Positions 1-8,120 of a stretch of 64,000 nucleotides of DNA are shown here, in pieces (position 1 is the first letter of the stretch; the number at the start of each line of letters is the position of its first letter). Under the pieces are notes generated by a model. The model did no database searches. It saw only the letters and a program-made list of their open reading frames with translations, and was not told the origin of the DNA. Made by a program: the position numbers and the translations under genes. Source of the DNA: JAWPMV01 sp039819665 (GTDB lineage Bacteria > Bacteroidota > Bacteroidia > J057); contig JBCBRM010000041.1 of NCBI GenBank assembly GCA_039819665.1, positions 1-64,000 on the forward strand, in the 5' to 3' direction.

Positions 1-149
1 ATACCCTATTTGAAAAACTCTCTTCAAATGGAGGCCAGGTGATGGTACCTCTTGCCGACTACGGTTCCGAGAATTATGGTTTTGGAAAGAAATTTGGATG
101 GTGTGAAGACAAATATGGTATTTCATGGCAACTCAATCTTCCAGATTAA
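1..149 (+). CDS. VOC/PhnB-like protein, C-terminal end (partial)
   Basis: The reading frame is open from the window edge and stops at 147-149. The last 48 residues contain GWCEDKYGISWQL, which is the typical end of glyoxalase-fold VOC proteins of the PhnB/3-demethylubiquinone methyltransferase-like group, where the final D-x-x-G-x-x-W strand closes the metal-binding cup. The start and most of the protein lie outside the window, so substrate and function cannot be given. Confidence 0.7.
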   Translation, partial: TLFEKLSSNGGQVMVPLADYGSENYGFGKKFGWCEDKYGISWQLNLPD

Positions 150-369
150 GATTAAAACCGATATATACTACTAAAAGAAATAAACAAAAAGGGAAATAGA
201 ATAAAACTGTTGCTGATTACATGTAGATACCTGATAACTCGGATGTATCTCGGCTTCTGTTGAGCTAAAGGCAAAAATTACATCTAGTCAATAGTAAAAA
301 TAAGATTGTCAATGCAGGTAGGGTCATTTGCTTTCTTCCGGTTTAGGGAGTAAAATTTTAAATCATCCT

Positions 370-1107
370 ATGAATATTATTTCAAGAATTCTCCTGATCT
401 TCCTTATTATCTCTTTCGGATTTGCCTGCGAAGAAAGTTCTATTGAACCGACGGCTTCAGATGCTTCTTTGCGAATCATGGCAATCGGCGATTCACGTGT
501 AGCAGGATTACATCCAGAATTTGAAAGCTACAGATATGAATTATGGAAAAACCTCTTGGTAAATGAGTGGGATGTTGACTTTCTGGGTACACGCCTAGAT
601 GAGGGTAATTATCCTAGCTTTCAGGATAAAACTTTTGATAAGGAGCATGAAGGCATCGGGGGAGCCACAACCCTCAGTACCCTCGAACAAGTCAGAGAAT
701 TATCTGAAAGCCTGAATCCAAATTTGATCCTTCTTGGCATCGGAGGAAATGATTTCGAAGATACACAACGTAGTAGCGAGGAAATGATCCAAACGATGGA
801 AGAGATCATTAGTGGCTTACGAGATAAGTACAATAATCCTGATTTTATTGTAGAAAGAATTGCACCGGGCCGATCTGACTTTATGATTGCGAATGCCAGG
901 AATCGGGAAAGATTTAATAGCTTTAATAGCCTCCTTCCAGATTTGGCAATCAGGATGAGTAATTCAGATTCTCAAATCTGGTTGGTTGATAATACCCAGG
1001 GGTGGACGGATAATCTCTTTGCAGATCAAGTGCATTATAATGCAGCGGGGGCTAAATTAGTGGCTGACAGATATTATGCAGAGATAGTTGAGCATGTAAG
1101 TCGCTAA
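370..1107 (+). CDS. SGNH/GDSL-family lipid-anchored hydrolase
   Basis: A secreted esterase-type hydrolase of the SGNH fold, probably tethered to a membrane. The start is placed at ATG 370, because an AGGGAG ribosome site lies at 345-350 and the protein then begins with a clean lipoprotein signal ending in GFAC (Cys20). An upstream TTG at 328 would bury the signal. Block I is GDS with the nucleophile Ser42, block III is GGND at about 125-128, and block V is D219-x-x-H222, so the whole catalytic set is present. The family cleaves esters in sugars, lipids or peptidoglycan; the substrate is not readable here. It stands alone and is followed by a stem-loop. Confidence 0.85.
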   Translation: MNIISRILLIFLIISFGFACEESSIEPTASDASLRIMAIGDSRVAGLHPEFESYRYELWKNLLVNEWDVDFLGTRLDEGNYPSFQDKTFDKEHEGIGGATTLSTLEQVRELSESLNPNLILLGIGGNDFEDTQRSSEEMIQTMEEIISGLRDKYNNPDFIVERIAPGRSDFMIANARNRERFNSFNSLLPDLAIRMSNSDSQIWLVDNTQGWTDNLFADQVHYNAAGAKLVADRYYAEIVEHVSR

Positions 1108-1149
1108 GCTAAGATGCTATCGATTGGGGCATTAAATAGCGCGCTTAGC
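1108..1149 (+). repeat. Imperfect stem-loop after the SGNH gene
   Basis: GCTAAG-AT-GCTAT (1108-1120) can pair with ATAGC-GCG-CTTAGC (1136-1149) around a 15-base loop. It starts at the last base of the SGNH stop codon. No T-run follows, so it is not a standard intrinsic terminator. It may be a terminator without a U-tract or a degenerate member of the attC-like elements described for this region. Confidence 0.4.
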
Positions 1150-1183
1150 CGGGATTAGTAGGGGGTATACAGGAAACTTTTTC

Positions 1184-1209
1184 GGATATACAGTCGTTAG
1201 CTGCAAGCA
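1184..1209 (+). repeat. attC R'-box-like end
   Basis: GATATACAGT followed by CGTTAGCTGCAAGC sits just upstream of the first Crp-family gene. The CGTTAGCTGCAAGC tail matches CGTTAGCGGCAAGC at 6971-6984 except for one base. I could not find a matching left arm; instead a related GGTATACAG lies upstream as a direct repeat. It could be the right-hand end of a recombined attC-like site. Confidence 0.4.
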
Positions 1210-1223
1210 AACAAAACAATGCT

Positions 1224-1799
1224 GTGAATAAGAAAGTAAAAAATATAGTAGACGAAATTTTTCCAATTTCTAAAGAGTCATTTCAAAAGATTGATGGTTT
1301 ACTAAAGTTTGAAACTTTTGAAAAAGGTGATGTTTTTATTGAAAGAAATAAACGAAATGAAAAGGAATATTTTATTCTCAGTGGAGTCTGTAAAAGCTAT
1401 TTAATAAGTCCAGATGGTGAAGAAATTACTATATCACTATTCACTGAAAACAATATCATAACACCTCAATCTATTAGAACTTCAAAAAACATTTCTAATC
1501 TAAATTTCAAAGCTTTAACTAAACTAGAATTGGCATCAATGAATGCCAAAGAATTTGAGAGTTTAATGATTGAAAATATAGAAATCCGACATTTTGGAAA
1601 TACTGTTCTTCAAAATGAACTTATCGCAAAAGTTGAAAAAGAAATCGGACTTGCTTCCTTAACAGCAAAAGAAAGGTTAATAGAATTCAGAAAGAAATAC
1701 CGCCTTTTAGAAAATCTTATTCCACACACTGACATTGCCTCTTATTTAGGAATTACAAACATCTCTTTAAGTAGACTTCGTAAAGAATTATCTCGCTGA
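1224..1799 (+). CDS. Crp/Fnr-family transcriptional regulator
   Basis: A 191-residue one-component regulator: an N-terminal cyclic-nucleotide-binding-like beta-roll (about 15-120) and a C-terminal winged helix with HTDIASYLGITNISLSRLRKE as the recognition region. The start is a GTG at 1224; no better start is seen in frame. The ligand of this Bacteroidota subgroup is not known from sequence; the beta-roll lacks a clear RxA phosphate-binding cassette. It lies 72 bases upstream of the alpha/beta hydrolase at 1872, and the gap contains a promoter-like TAATTTTG with an ATTTGT half-site 26 bases before it, so it probably controls that gene. Confidence 0.85.
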   Translation: MNKKVKNIVDEIFPISKESFQKIDGLLKFETFEKGDVFIERNKRNEKEYFILSGVCKSYLISPDGEEITISLFTENNIITPQSIRTSKNISNLNFKALTKLELASMNAKEFESLMIENIEIRHFGNTVLQNELIAKVEKEIGLASLTAKERLIEFRKKYRLLENLIPHTDIASYLGITNISLSRLRKELSR

Positions 1800-1809
1800 T
1801 TGATTTTAT

Positions 1810-1849
1810 CATTTGTTAATGGAACGCTCAAGACTCCATTCTAATTTTG
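1810..1849 (+). promoter_or_regulatory. Promoter-like region with Crp-type half-site
   Basis: CATTTGTTAAT (1810-1820) precedes TAATTTTG (1842-1849), which fits the Bacteroidota -7 consensus TAnnTTTG. The centre of the half-site is 26 bases before the -7 box, the same distance as in the second Crp/DUF4334 module (3414-3452). That spacing fits an activator bound over the -33 region. Inferred from sequence only. Confidence 0.4.
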
Positions 1850-1871
1850 CTTCATAATTAAAATTTAAGAT

Positions 1872-2768
1872 ATGGAAGCAATGATAGAAAGATTAACAAT
1901 CCTTGGGTCTATGAATCTAACAGCACAAAACACAGAGCTTATAAAAAACGGAGAAACTACCTTACACCTGAAAATTTATTCTAATGAAAATCCTGAAACA
2001 GTTATTTTACTTCATGGAGGACCTGGAGTCCCAGATGATATGCTGGAAGTAGTTGAACAACTTAAGGATAGATATCGAGTGATAACTTTTGAGCAAAGAG
2101 GTGTTGGGCTATCAGAATGTAATGGGTGCAGATATAAAATGGAAGATTACATTTCCGATATTGATGCCATTAGTGAATACTTGAAAATAGATAGTTTTCA
2201 CCTATTTGGGCATTCATGGGGTGGTTTATACGCTCAAATATATGCAGAAGCGAGACCAGAGAAAATTAAAAGTTTATTCTTATGTAGCCCAAGTTCGGGC
2301 ACAAATGAAACTTGGAAGAAAACAGAAAAAGAAGTAATGCAATTTAATAAGAAAAATGCTTCCAATAAGGAATGGGCTACAATGGGCTGGAGCTCTTTAC
2401 TTGGAATGTTTGGAAGTGATAAGGCTTATCAAAAAATGTTTAAACTTGTTCTAAAAAACTATCATAAAAATTATTCTGTAGTTAAAATTGAAGATACATT
2501 TTTCAAAAAAATACATGCTGAACCAGTTAACAAAACAAGAAAAGAGATCGTTAAATATAAATTTCTAACAGAATTTAATAAACCAGATTACCCGATAATT
2601 ATAAGCTACGGAGAAAATGATATTTATGGCGAAAGTAAAAATGAGCTTCTAAAAAGATTTCCAACAGCAAGAGTTGAAACAATAGAGAAATGCGGTCATA
2701 TCGCTTGGAAACACAATCCAAGTGGATTTAATAAATTGTTGAAAGAGTTTTATAAAGAAAGAAAATAG
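1872..2768 (+). CDS. Alpha/beta hydrolase, proline iminopeptidase-like
   Basis: A 298-residue alpha/beta-hydrolase of the S33 type. HGGPG (48-52) forms the oxyanion hole, GHSWGG carries the nucleophile Ser115, and the acid and base are Asp250 (GENDIYG) and His276 (CGHIAW). HGGPG is typical of prolyl iminopeptidases and relatives, but many members are esterases, so peptidase activity is not certain. ATG codons at 1872, 1881 and 1911 are all possible starts; the conserved part begins near Met14, and the first residues align to nothing obvious. No signal peptide, so cytoplasmic. Second gene of a Crp + hydrolase module ended by an attC-like hairpin. Confidence 0.8.
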   Translation: MEAMIERLTILGSMNLTAQNTELIKNGETTLHLKIYSNENPETVILLHGGPGVPDDMLEVVEQLKDRYRVITFEQRGVGLSECNGCRYKMEDYISDIDAISEYLKIDSFHLFGHSWGGLYAQIYAEARPEKIKSLFLCSPSSGTNETWKKTEKEVMQFNKKNASNKEWATMGWSSLLGMFGSDKAYQKMFKLVLKNYHKNYSVVKIEDTFFKKIHAEPVNKTRKEIVKYKFLTEFNKPDYPIIISYGENDIYGESKNELLKRFPTARVETIEKCGHIAWKHNPSGFNKLLKEFYKERK

Positions 2769-2775
2769 CGAACAG

Positions 2776-2822
2776 GTAACAAGGTGTATAGTGCATACGC
2801 ACCATACACAGACCATTAGACA
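2776..2822 (+). repeat. attC-like recombination site candidate
   Basis: Starts eight bases after the hydrolase stop codon. TAACAA (2777-2782), left arm GTGTATAGTGC (2784-2794), short loop, right arm GCACCATACAC (2799-2809) and CATTAGAC (2814-2821). The arms pair at 10 of 11 positions. The outer TAACAA and (C)ATTAGAC boxes have the order and spacing of R'' and R' boxes in integron attC sites, with one changed base in the R' core. No T-run, so not a normal terminator. The next gene starts 13 bases later. Confidence 0.5.
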
Positions 2823-2834
2823 TAAGAAGACTAT

Positions 2835-3404
2835 ATGGACATATCAAAACTTGAAAAAACTCTTAGGAACTACTTTCCTAATTTCAATGAAGAATCCTTA
2901 AAAACGGTCTCCCATAACTCTTTATTCATCAAAGCTACTAAGGGAAACAAACTAATATGTCAAGGAAAAAGACACAACTACTTTTACTTAATATTGGAAG
3001 GAAGCGTTAAATCCTATTATTTAAAAGATTCAAAAGAAATCTGTACGTGGTTCAAATTCAAAGGTGAATTCATAGGAACTTTACCTACCTATGAGGGACA
3101 TCCATCAAAAGAAACATTTGAATTATTGGAGGATTCGGAATTGATCAGATTCAACACTGAACCTTTGAAAGAACTATCTAAAAAAGACCTATCGATTACA
3201 CATCTGTTCTATAGTGTCCTCTTTGATTATACGCTATGGCTGGAGAATCGCTTACATCAATTACAATTTATGACAAGTCACGAGCGATATTATGCACTTG
3301 TTGACTCCAACCCAGAACTTTTGCAGAAAGTCTCCCTAACAGATATTGCTTCCTATTTGGGCATAAGCAGGGAAACCCTAAGTCGAATAAGGAGACAGCG
3401 GTGA
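2835..3404 (+). CDS. Crp/Fnr-family transcriptional regulator
   Basis: A 189-residue regulator with the same layout as the one at 1224: beta-roll sensor (about 15-125), long helix, and a C-terminal winged helix ending LTDIASYLGISRETLSRIRRQR. The sequence is clearly diverged from the other Crp-family proteins in the window, so this is not a recent duplication. It starts just after an attC-like hairpin and is followed after 73 bases by the DUF4334 gene, with an operator-like inverted repeat and a promoter-like box between them. Probably the local regulator of that gene; its signal is unknown. Confidence 0.85.
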   Translation: MDISKLEKTLRNYFPNFNEESLKTVSHNSLFIKATKGNKLICQGKRHNYFYLILEGSVKSYYLKDSKEICTWFKFKGEFIGTLPTYEGHPSKETFELLEDSELIRFNTEPLKELSKKDLSITHLFYSVLFDYTLWLENRLHQLQFMTSHERYYALVDSNPELLQKVSLTDIASYLGISRETLSRIRRQR

Positions 3405-3413
3405 TTTTGTGAT

Positions 3414-3452
3414 ATTTGTCAAATGAATCCAGTGAGTCCCTACTTAGTTTTG
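3414..3452 (+). promoter_or_regulatory. Operator and promoter between Crp and DUF4334 genes
   Basis: ATTTGTCAAAT (3414-3424) is an inverted repeat with 5-base arms, centred 26 bases before TAGTTTTG (3445-3452), a match to TAnnTTTG. The layout repeats that at 1810-1849. A Crp-like dimer placed there would overlap the -33 region, as class II activators do. Confidence 0.45.
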
Positions 3453-3477
3453 CTATGATTTTTTTTAACCATAAGTG

Positions 3478-4590
3478 ATGAAACTAACATCTCTCTCATT
3501 ACTTGTGTTTTTGGTGTTTAATACGAGTACACCCATTGCACAGAACACAAAATCAAAAAACATGAACAGCTTACTAGAAAAAATCTTAACAGAAAGAAAA
3601 GGAACCACAGAAGAGGCACTCCAGGTATTTGATAAGTTACCTCCCGCATCATTGGAATTTATGCATGGCAGATGGAAAGGTTCCGAAATAGAAACCGGTC
3701 ACCCTATGGAGGGGCTTTTAACCCAATCGGGATGGTATGGGAAAATATTCGAGAATAATGAAGAGGTTCACCCTTTGGTAGTTTTTGGAAAGGATAAAAA
3801 AGAACTCTATTCACTCAATCCCGCGTATTTGCCTCTTGATTTCAAGCTACCCAAAAGTGACTTACTCGGTACTTTGATGAACAAGTCACGAATTGTGCTT
3901 GAAACTAAAGAAAGTAAAGCCCGCCTCAGAAATATGGAGTACCGGGGCAAGGTATGTGCAACGATGGCTTATGATGAAAAGCCAATATTTGACATGTTTG
4001 CAAAGATTGATGATAAGCGGGTTTTGGGAGTCATGGATTTTAAAGGCGATCCGAACCCTTATTTTTTTATGTTAGAGAGAGATGATGATACGGCTTATGA
4101 GATTGCTCCATTCAAGGCAAAAGAGAAAAAATTCATGGAGCTGTTTGATATGGAAGTACAAAACCGTGCGTTCGCATTAAAAGCATGTATAAATGCAAAT
4201 AATAAGTCTTCAACTGAAGGTGATAAAATCTTTTTCGGTGCTTGGCTTGACTTTGAGCAATTCCTTCAGAAAAAGTATGCTCCATTCGCAGAAAAATATG
4301 CGCTCTCTCAAGAGCCGAGATCAATGGCCAAAATACAGGCGGGCTTAGGTGAAATTGCACTCAATATTTTACCAGATTCTGTCATGCGGGAGGCAATGCG
4401 CGAACAAACGATTAAATACCTAGAGAAATTGAAAGAATTGCAATATGTAGCCCCTAAAGAAGATGCAGGTTTCTTTGATTTTGTAGTAAAGCAGGAAGAA
4501 TTACAAATTGATGCCTTACAATTTTGGGTAGATGAAAATAATGAAGCCGCAGCCAAATTACTTAGGAATTTCATAGAAGAAAATCAATAA
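3478..4590 (+). CDS. GXWXG/DUF4334 protein with signal peptide and extra C-terminal region
   Basis: An exported or periplasmic protein of unknown function. ATG 3478 is preferred over the GTG three bases earlier. A signal peptide covers about residues 1-22 (MKLTSLSLLVFLVFN... TPIAQN). GRWKGSEI at about 67-74 is the GXWXG motif, followed by the DUF4334 part with YRGKVCATMAYD and VLGVMDFKG to about residue 200. The family is usually under 200 residues; here a further 165 residues, mostly helical with no motif I recognise, are fused on. It is downstream of a Crp-family gene and followed by a perfect 12-base inverted repeat. Biochemical role unknown. Confidence 0.75.
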   Translation: MKLTSLSLLVFLVFNTSTPIAQNTKSKNMNSLLEKILTERKGTTEEALQVFDKLPPASLEFMHGRWKGSEIETGHPMEGLLTQSGWYGKIFENNEEVHPLVVFGKDKKELYSLNPAYLPLDFKLPKSDLLGTLMNKSRIVLETKESKARLRNMEYRGKVCATMAYDEKPIFDMFAKIDDKRVLGVMDFKGDPNPYFFMLERDDDTAYEIAPFKAKEKKFMELFDMEVQNRAFALKACINANNKSSTEGDKIFFGAWLDFEQFLQKKYAPFAEKYALSQEPRSMAKIQAGLGEIALNILPDSVMREAMREQTIKYLEKLKELQYVAPKEDAGFFDFVVKQEELQIDALQFWVDENNEAAAKLLRNFIEENQ

Positions 4591-4596
4591 ATCCTG

Positions 4597-4662
4597 TGCC
4601 TCATAATGCGTATAGTGTATAGCCTCCTAAAGTCGGCAACTACACTATACGCGTGTCTATTC
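4597..4662 (+). repeat. Perfect 12-base inverted repeat, degenerate attC-like site
   Basis: GCGTATAGTGTA (4608-4619) and TACACTATACGC (4641-4652) pair perfectly across a 21-base loop. The left flank TGTGCCTCATAATG resembles TGTGCCTAACAATG at the clearer attC-like site 15778-15846, with two changes in the box. The right flank GTGTCTA is a poor R' box. No T-run follows. Best read as a decayed attC-like site after the DUF4334 gene. Confidence 0.4.
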
Positions 4663-5051
4663 CAAGCAACATAAAATATTTTAAGACTCTACTTACTCCT
4701 AGAATTTAAATCTCACATCAATTTATTCCAGCAAGGATATTCCTATATAATAGGCTAAAAGAATAATCTACTTAAAACAGAAACCTGGCCCAATGGCTCG
4801 CTAAGGCTTTCACCGCAAAGACTTTTCGACCGTGAACAGAAAAATAATAAATGCGTTTTTCAAAGGAACAAATACTTAGCCTAAGATTAGAAGCTAACAA
4901 TCATTGGCCAAATTGGAAGTCAGGTCAGTTATAAATAGATCAAAAGCCGCCAAAAACAACCATGACGCTTGTCTCTGGTTAAAGCTTAGGAGTAGAGCAA
5001 TGCTAACAGGCTCTGCGTTTTTCAGAGATATAAACTTTAGGGGATAAAGAT
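4663..5051. other. Non-coding stretch between DUF4334 and LytTR genes
   Basis: About 390 bases with no open frame of coding character on either strand. It contains an isolated GCTAACAATCATTGGCC (4891-4907) that looks like a stray attC left box, but no right partner was found. I see no terminator with a clear T-run for either neighbour. Confidence 0.4.
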
Positions 5052-5753
5052 TTATTTCCCTTTCAATAATTGATTTATCTGGCTCTTATAGGTTTGCCCG
5101 ATAGGAATTTTATGATCCTGGATAAAAATTTGATTTCCCTGAATAAGCTTGATTTTCTCTGTTGCTACAATGAAAGATTTATGCACCCGCAAGAAATTCT
5201 GCTTGGAAAGTAGGTTCTCAAAATTGGAGATCTTTTCATGGCTAAGAATCATTTCATTCATCAGATAGATCTTACAATAATTTCCATAGGCTTCGACAAA
5301 CAAAATATCATCTGTATGAATCTGGTGATACTTTTTCTCTCCTTTCAGAAAAAAGCGTTGACTATTTCCTGATTGAACAATCGGAGATTCTGGCGAACTG
5401 ATTTTTTCAGTTTCAGTGGCTTTATTTACAGCTTTTAAAAATCGAGGGAAAGAAAAAGGTTTGAGTAAGTAGTCAAGAATATCCAACTCATATCCTTCTA
5501 ATGCAAACTCTTTATAAGCTGTTGTTACTATGATTTTTGGAGCTTGAGGTAAAGTTTTTAACCATTCGAAACCCGTCATCTTTGGCATTTTGAGGTCCAG
5601 AAAAATCAACTCAACTTTTTGCTCTGCAACAATTACTGAAGCCTCAAACGCATTATAGGCATTGCCCACTTTTTGTAAGTGGGGAAGTTCTGCACAATAG
5701 CCTTCAATGATACGATGGGCTATAGGTTCATCATCTATGATTAGGTACTTCAT
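5052..5753 (-). CDS. LytTR-family response regulator
   Basis: A response regulator that pairs with the kinase upstream. The receiver domain has the acidic pair Asp7/Asp8 and the phospho-acceptor Asp53 (FLDLKMP); the LytTR DNA-binding domain spans about 130-228 with FVEAYGNYCKIY and FLRVHKSFIV. The start at MKYLIIDDEP is chosen because it begins exactly with the receiver; an upstream in-frame ATG at 5777 adds eight residues and more overlap. It overlaps the kinase gene by 23 bases, so the two are translationally coupled. LytTR proteins bind paired direct repeats; targets are not evident here. Confidence 0.9.
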   Translation of the reverse strand: MKYLIIDDEPIAHRIIEGYCAELPHLQKVGNAYNAFEASVIVAEQKVELIFLDLKMPKMTGFEWLKTLPQAPKIIVTTAYKEFALEGYELDILDYLLKPFSFPRFLKAVNKATETEKISSPESPIVQSGNSQRFFLKGEKKYHQIHTDDILFVEAYGNYCKIYLMNEMILSHEKISNFENLLSKQNFLRVHKSFIVATEKIKLIQGNQIFIQDHKIPIGQTYKSQINQLLKGK

Positions 5754-6855
5754 TTGATTCGATTTCCAGGCTGACAATATGGACTCCTGCTTCTTTACTG
5801 ATACTTAGGTTGTGCTTATCAGGGTAAATGAGGGAAAGCCTTTTCCTTAAATTATTTAGGCCGATCCCCTCCCCTTCCTTTTGGTTGGGCTCATAATTAT
5901 TCCTGATTTGAAAGAATATGCCCTTGAGACTTGTCTTAATTTCCATTTCAATAAAAGCATCCTGCGCTAAACTTTCTACCCCATGCTTAAATGCATTTTC
6001 TAGAGGTACTATCAGCAATAATGGCGCAATCTGGTGAGGATACTGAAGGTCTTTCTGGAAAGAGATATACACTTTTTTCTGATAGCGAATTTTGTGCAGT
6101 TCAATATAATCTTCCAAATAAGTAACTTCATCCTCAAGGGCTACATAATCCGCCCTTCCCTCATAAATAGTATACCGCATGATATCAGATAACTTCAAAA
6201 TCATGTCCGGAGCCTGGTCCGACTTTTCCACTGTCAGACCATACAGGTTATTCAAGGTATTGAAGAAGAAATGAGGATCAATCTGGTTTTTCAATAAGGT
6301 CAATTCCGCACGAGTTTTATCTGCTTGTAATATCTTTAACCATCTCCATTGCTCGTACCCCCACAATACCCCAAAAAAAGGAAGGGGAAGTAACATGAAG
6401 TTGAGAAAATTCTGATGATGGACTTCTACATAATTGGGCATCATCCTGAAAATAAGGAAATAGGATACTACTACTCCATATACCGTAAAGATGGCAATTC
6501 TATATTTTTTGAAAAATTGAGGCATGATCAGGTACGATACCCCTATCCAAAATAAGATCAATACTGGAATTGTAATAGGGTTAAAAACGGCCAAATACTG
6601 ATCACCCAGTGCAGATATAACCAGTAAACTCATTAGCAAGGCAACCTTATAGACGGAAAATTTCTCAATCAGATAAGAAAGGATTATCCAGCATAAAATA
6701 CTGGCAATGACATTTATAAGTTGATAAGTAATAGGAGAAACGAAAGTCGGGTTTATGATAAAAAACTCAATATTGCTGAGGTAAAGAATCAACAAAGCTG
6801 TGATTATACCTCCCAAGATCAGTCCTTTATAATACTTGGGGATAAAGCCATTCAT
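5731..6855 (-). CDS. LytS-type sensor histidine kinase
   Basis: A 374-residue membrane kinase. Four or five hydrophobic segments fill the first 160 residues, with no extracellular sensor domain. The His_kinase region has NQIDPHFFFNTLNNLYGL, where the phosphorylated His lies in PHF, and an ATPase domain with LENAFKHG (N box) and GIGLNNLRKRL (G box). This is the usual Bacteroidota LytS/LytTR pair. The signal is unknown. The operon runs against the direction of its neighbours, and the DNA upstream of its start holds an attC-like element (6917-6983). Confidence 0.9.
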   Translation of the reverse strand: MNGFIPKYYKGLILGGIITALLILYLSNIEFFIINPTFVSPITYQLINVIASILCWIILSYLIEKFSVYKVALLMSLLVISALGDQYLAVFNPITIPVLILFWIGVSYLIMPQFFKKYRIAIFTVYGVVVSYFLIFRMMPNYVEVHHQNFLNFMLLPLPFFGVLWGYEQWRWLKILQADKTRAELTLLKNQIDPHFFFNTLNNLYGLTVEKSDQAPDMILKLSDIMRYTIYEGRADYVALEDEVTYLEDYIELHKIRYQKKVYISFQKDLQYPHQIAPLLLIVPLENAFKHGVESLAQDAFIEMEIKTSLKGIFFQIRNNYEPNQKEGEGIGLNNLRKRLSLIYPDKHNLSISKEAGVHIVSLEIESNEVPNHR

Positions 6856-6916
6856 ACTTCAAAAATAGACTTCCTCCATTCCTTCCACAATCTTTTTGAC
6901 CAAGCCAATGGTTTTC

Positions 6917-6983
6917 CTGTCAAACAGCCATGTTTTGGGCTTGAACGCTACGGCAGAGCGGATGGCTACTCGTTAGCGGCAAG
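6917..6983 (+). repeat. attC-like recombination site candidate
   Basis: GTCAAAC (6919-6925) as left box, arm AGCCAT (6926-6931), a 30-base loop, arm ATGGCT (6962-6967), a three-base spacer and CGTTAGCGGCAAGC (6971-6984) as right box. The right box and tail match those at 1195-1208 at 13 of 14 positions. The order and spacing fit an attC site. It lies in the leader of the LytS operon but is oriented like the other sites, with R' to the right. Confidence 0.45.
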
Positions 6984-7333
6984 CAGATAAAACCCCTTTG
7001 ACCAATTTGATTCAAACAATCAATGAACCTATATTCCTCAATCAAATAAAATCAAAGCTTCTCGAATTCGAAGTTGAGAAATAAAAGTGTTATGAAAATC
7101 AATTGATCAAGAAGTATTATCTAACAAATATTTCCTACGATATATTGAAAGTGGAAAAATCCTGAAGATAAATAGAATGGAAACAAGTCATTTATTATAA
7201 ATTTGTTTAACTAAAATTGTAAACTAGACCTAAAAATTCTGGTTTTTATGTAAAAAATGGTTGGTAATGAATGATTTCCTAACATATTTAAAGCATAAAA
7301 ATCCGATCAAAAGGTCTATCAACTGAAGATTAA
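6984..7333. other. AT-rich intergenic region before the ABA4-like gene
   Basis: About 350 bases without a coding frame. It holds a promoter-like TAAATTTG (7198-7205, fits TAnnTTTG) some 130 bases before the next start codon, which would leave a long leader. It should also contain part of the promoter of the leftward LytS operon. No repeats or terminator seen. Confidence 0.4.
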
Positions 7334-7822
7334 ATGTCAAATGAACAGATATTCACCTTACTAAGCTGGATTGCGACAACAGGATGGATAATACTAATTT
7401 TCCTGCCTCGTTGGCGTGGGACACAATTTGTTTCTGGACAATTGATTCCTTTCATTCTGTCACTCTCTTACTTTATTCTCTTGGCTATGGGTTTCATGGG
7501 TATTGGCACTGCTGAACCTATTGAAGCAACTTACCTTAATAAAGATGATATAACCCCTGGATTTACTGAACTTTCTGGGGTAATGGCATTATTTGTAGAT
7601 GATCGATCATTTTTAGTTGCATGGATTCACTTCCTCGCATTCGATCTCTTCATAGGAGCCTGGGAGGTTCGAGATTCCCAAAAGCAGGGGATTCATCACT
7701 TAATAATAGTACCTTGCCTGTTCCTGACTTACATTTTTGGTCCAGTAGGGTTATTTCTTTACATGATCATTAAGACAATTCGGATCAAAGTTTTGCCTTC
7801 CAAGTCGCAAAATATGAACTAG
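7334..7822 (+). CDS. ABA4-like (DUF4281) integral membrane protein
   Basis: A 162-residue membrane protein with four hydrophobic segments. The pattern AWIHFLAFDLFIGAWE followed by GIHHLIIVPCLFLTYIFGPVGLFLYM is the signature of the ABA4-like family. In plants ABA4 is needed for neoxanthin formation from violaxanthin; bacterial members have no established role, so a carotenoid link is only a suggestion, and no carotenoid genes are nearby. It stands alone between two attC-like elements (6917-6983 and 7872-7944), which is what a single-gene cassette would look like. Confidence 0.75.
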   Translation: MSNEQIFTLLSWIATTGWIILIFLPRWRGTQFVSGQLIPFILSLSYFILLAMGFMGIGTAEPIEATYLNKDDITPGFTELSGVMALFVDDRSFLVAWIHFLAFDLFIGAWEVRDSQKQGIHHLIIVPCLFLTYIFGPVGLFLYMIIKTIRIKVLPSKSQNMN

Positions 7823-7871
7823 TGAATGTGATTCAACCAAAGGATTTATTCAATAGATAAAAAAGATGCCA

Positions 7872-7944
7872 GCCGCGAATAATGTGTATGTCGTTCATGT
7901 CGGCTAAAGGCCGTCACTCCGCATAAACGAGGCCGTTGTATGCC
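7872..7944 (+). repeat. Structured element, degenerate attC-like site
   Basis: TCGTTCATG (7891-7899) pairs with CATAAACGA (7922-7930) at 8 of 9 positions, and CGGC pairs with GCCG inside it around TAAA. The left flank GCGAATAATG and the right flank CCGTTGTATGCC resemble degenerate R'' and R' boxes. It follows the ABA4-like gene by about 50 bases. A further AAACGTTATTC at 8098-8108 may be another isolated right box just before the AraC gene. Confidence 0.4.
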
Positions 7945-8120
7945 ATTCCCCAGATCGGCCAACCAAAAATTCCTTGAAGAAAAATGAGGAATTTGTAATG
8001 CCGATTGATTACCCAAGATAACGTTCTCTAGGAAGTAGAAATTAAGAAAATTGAATAAATCGGCAAAAAATTGAGCGTTGATAATCAGCCACTTAGCAAA
8101 CGTTATTCAGGACTTAAAAA

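Noticed and set aside
204..275. AGATAC/GTATCT hairpin followed by GTTGAGC, a possible attC-like site before the SGNH gene
   Set aside because: The arms are only six bases, the spacing to the right box is too long, and there is no TAACA-like left box.
6721..6990. 89-codon plus-strand frame
   Set aside because: It is antisense to the kinase N-terminus and runs into the attC-like element.
7660..7685. GGTTCGAGATTCC, similar to a tRNA T-arm
   Set aside because: It lies inside the ABA4-like coding sequence, and no acceptor stem or anticodon arm surrounds it.
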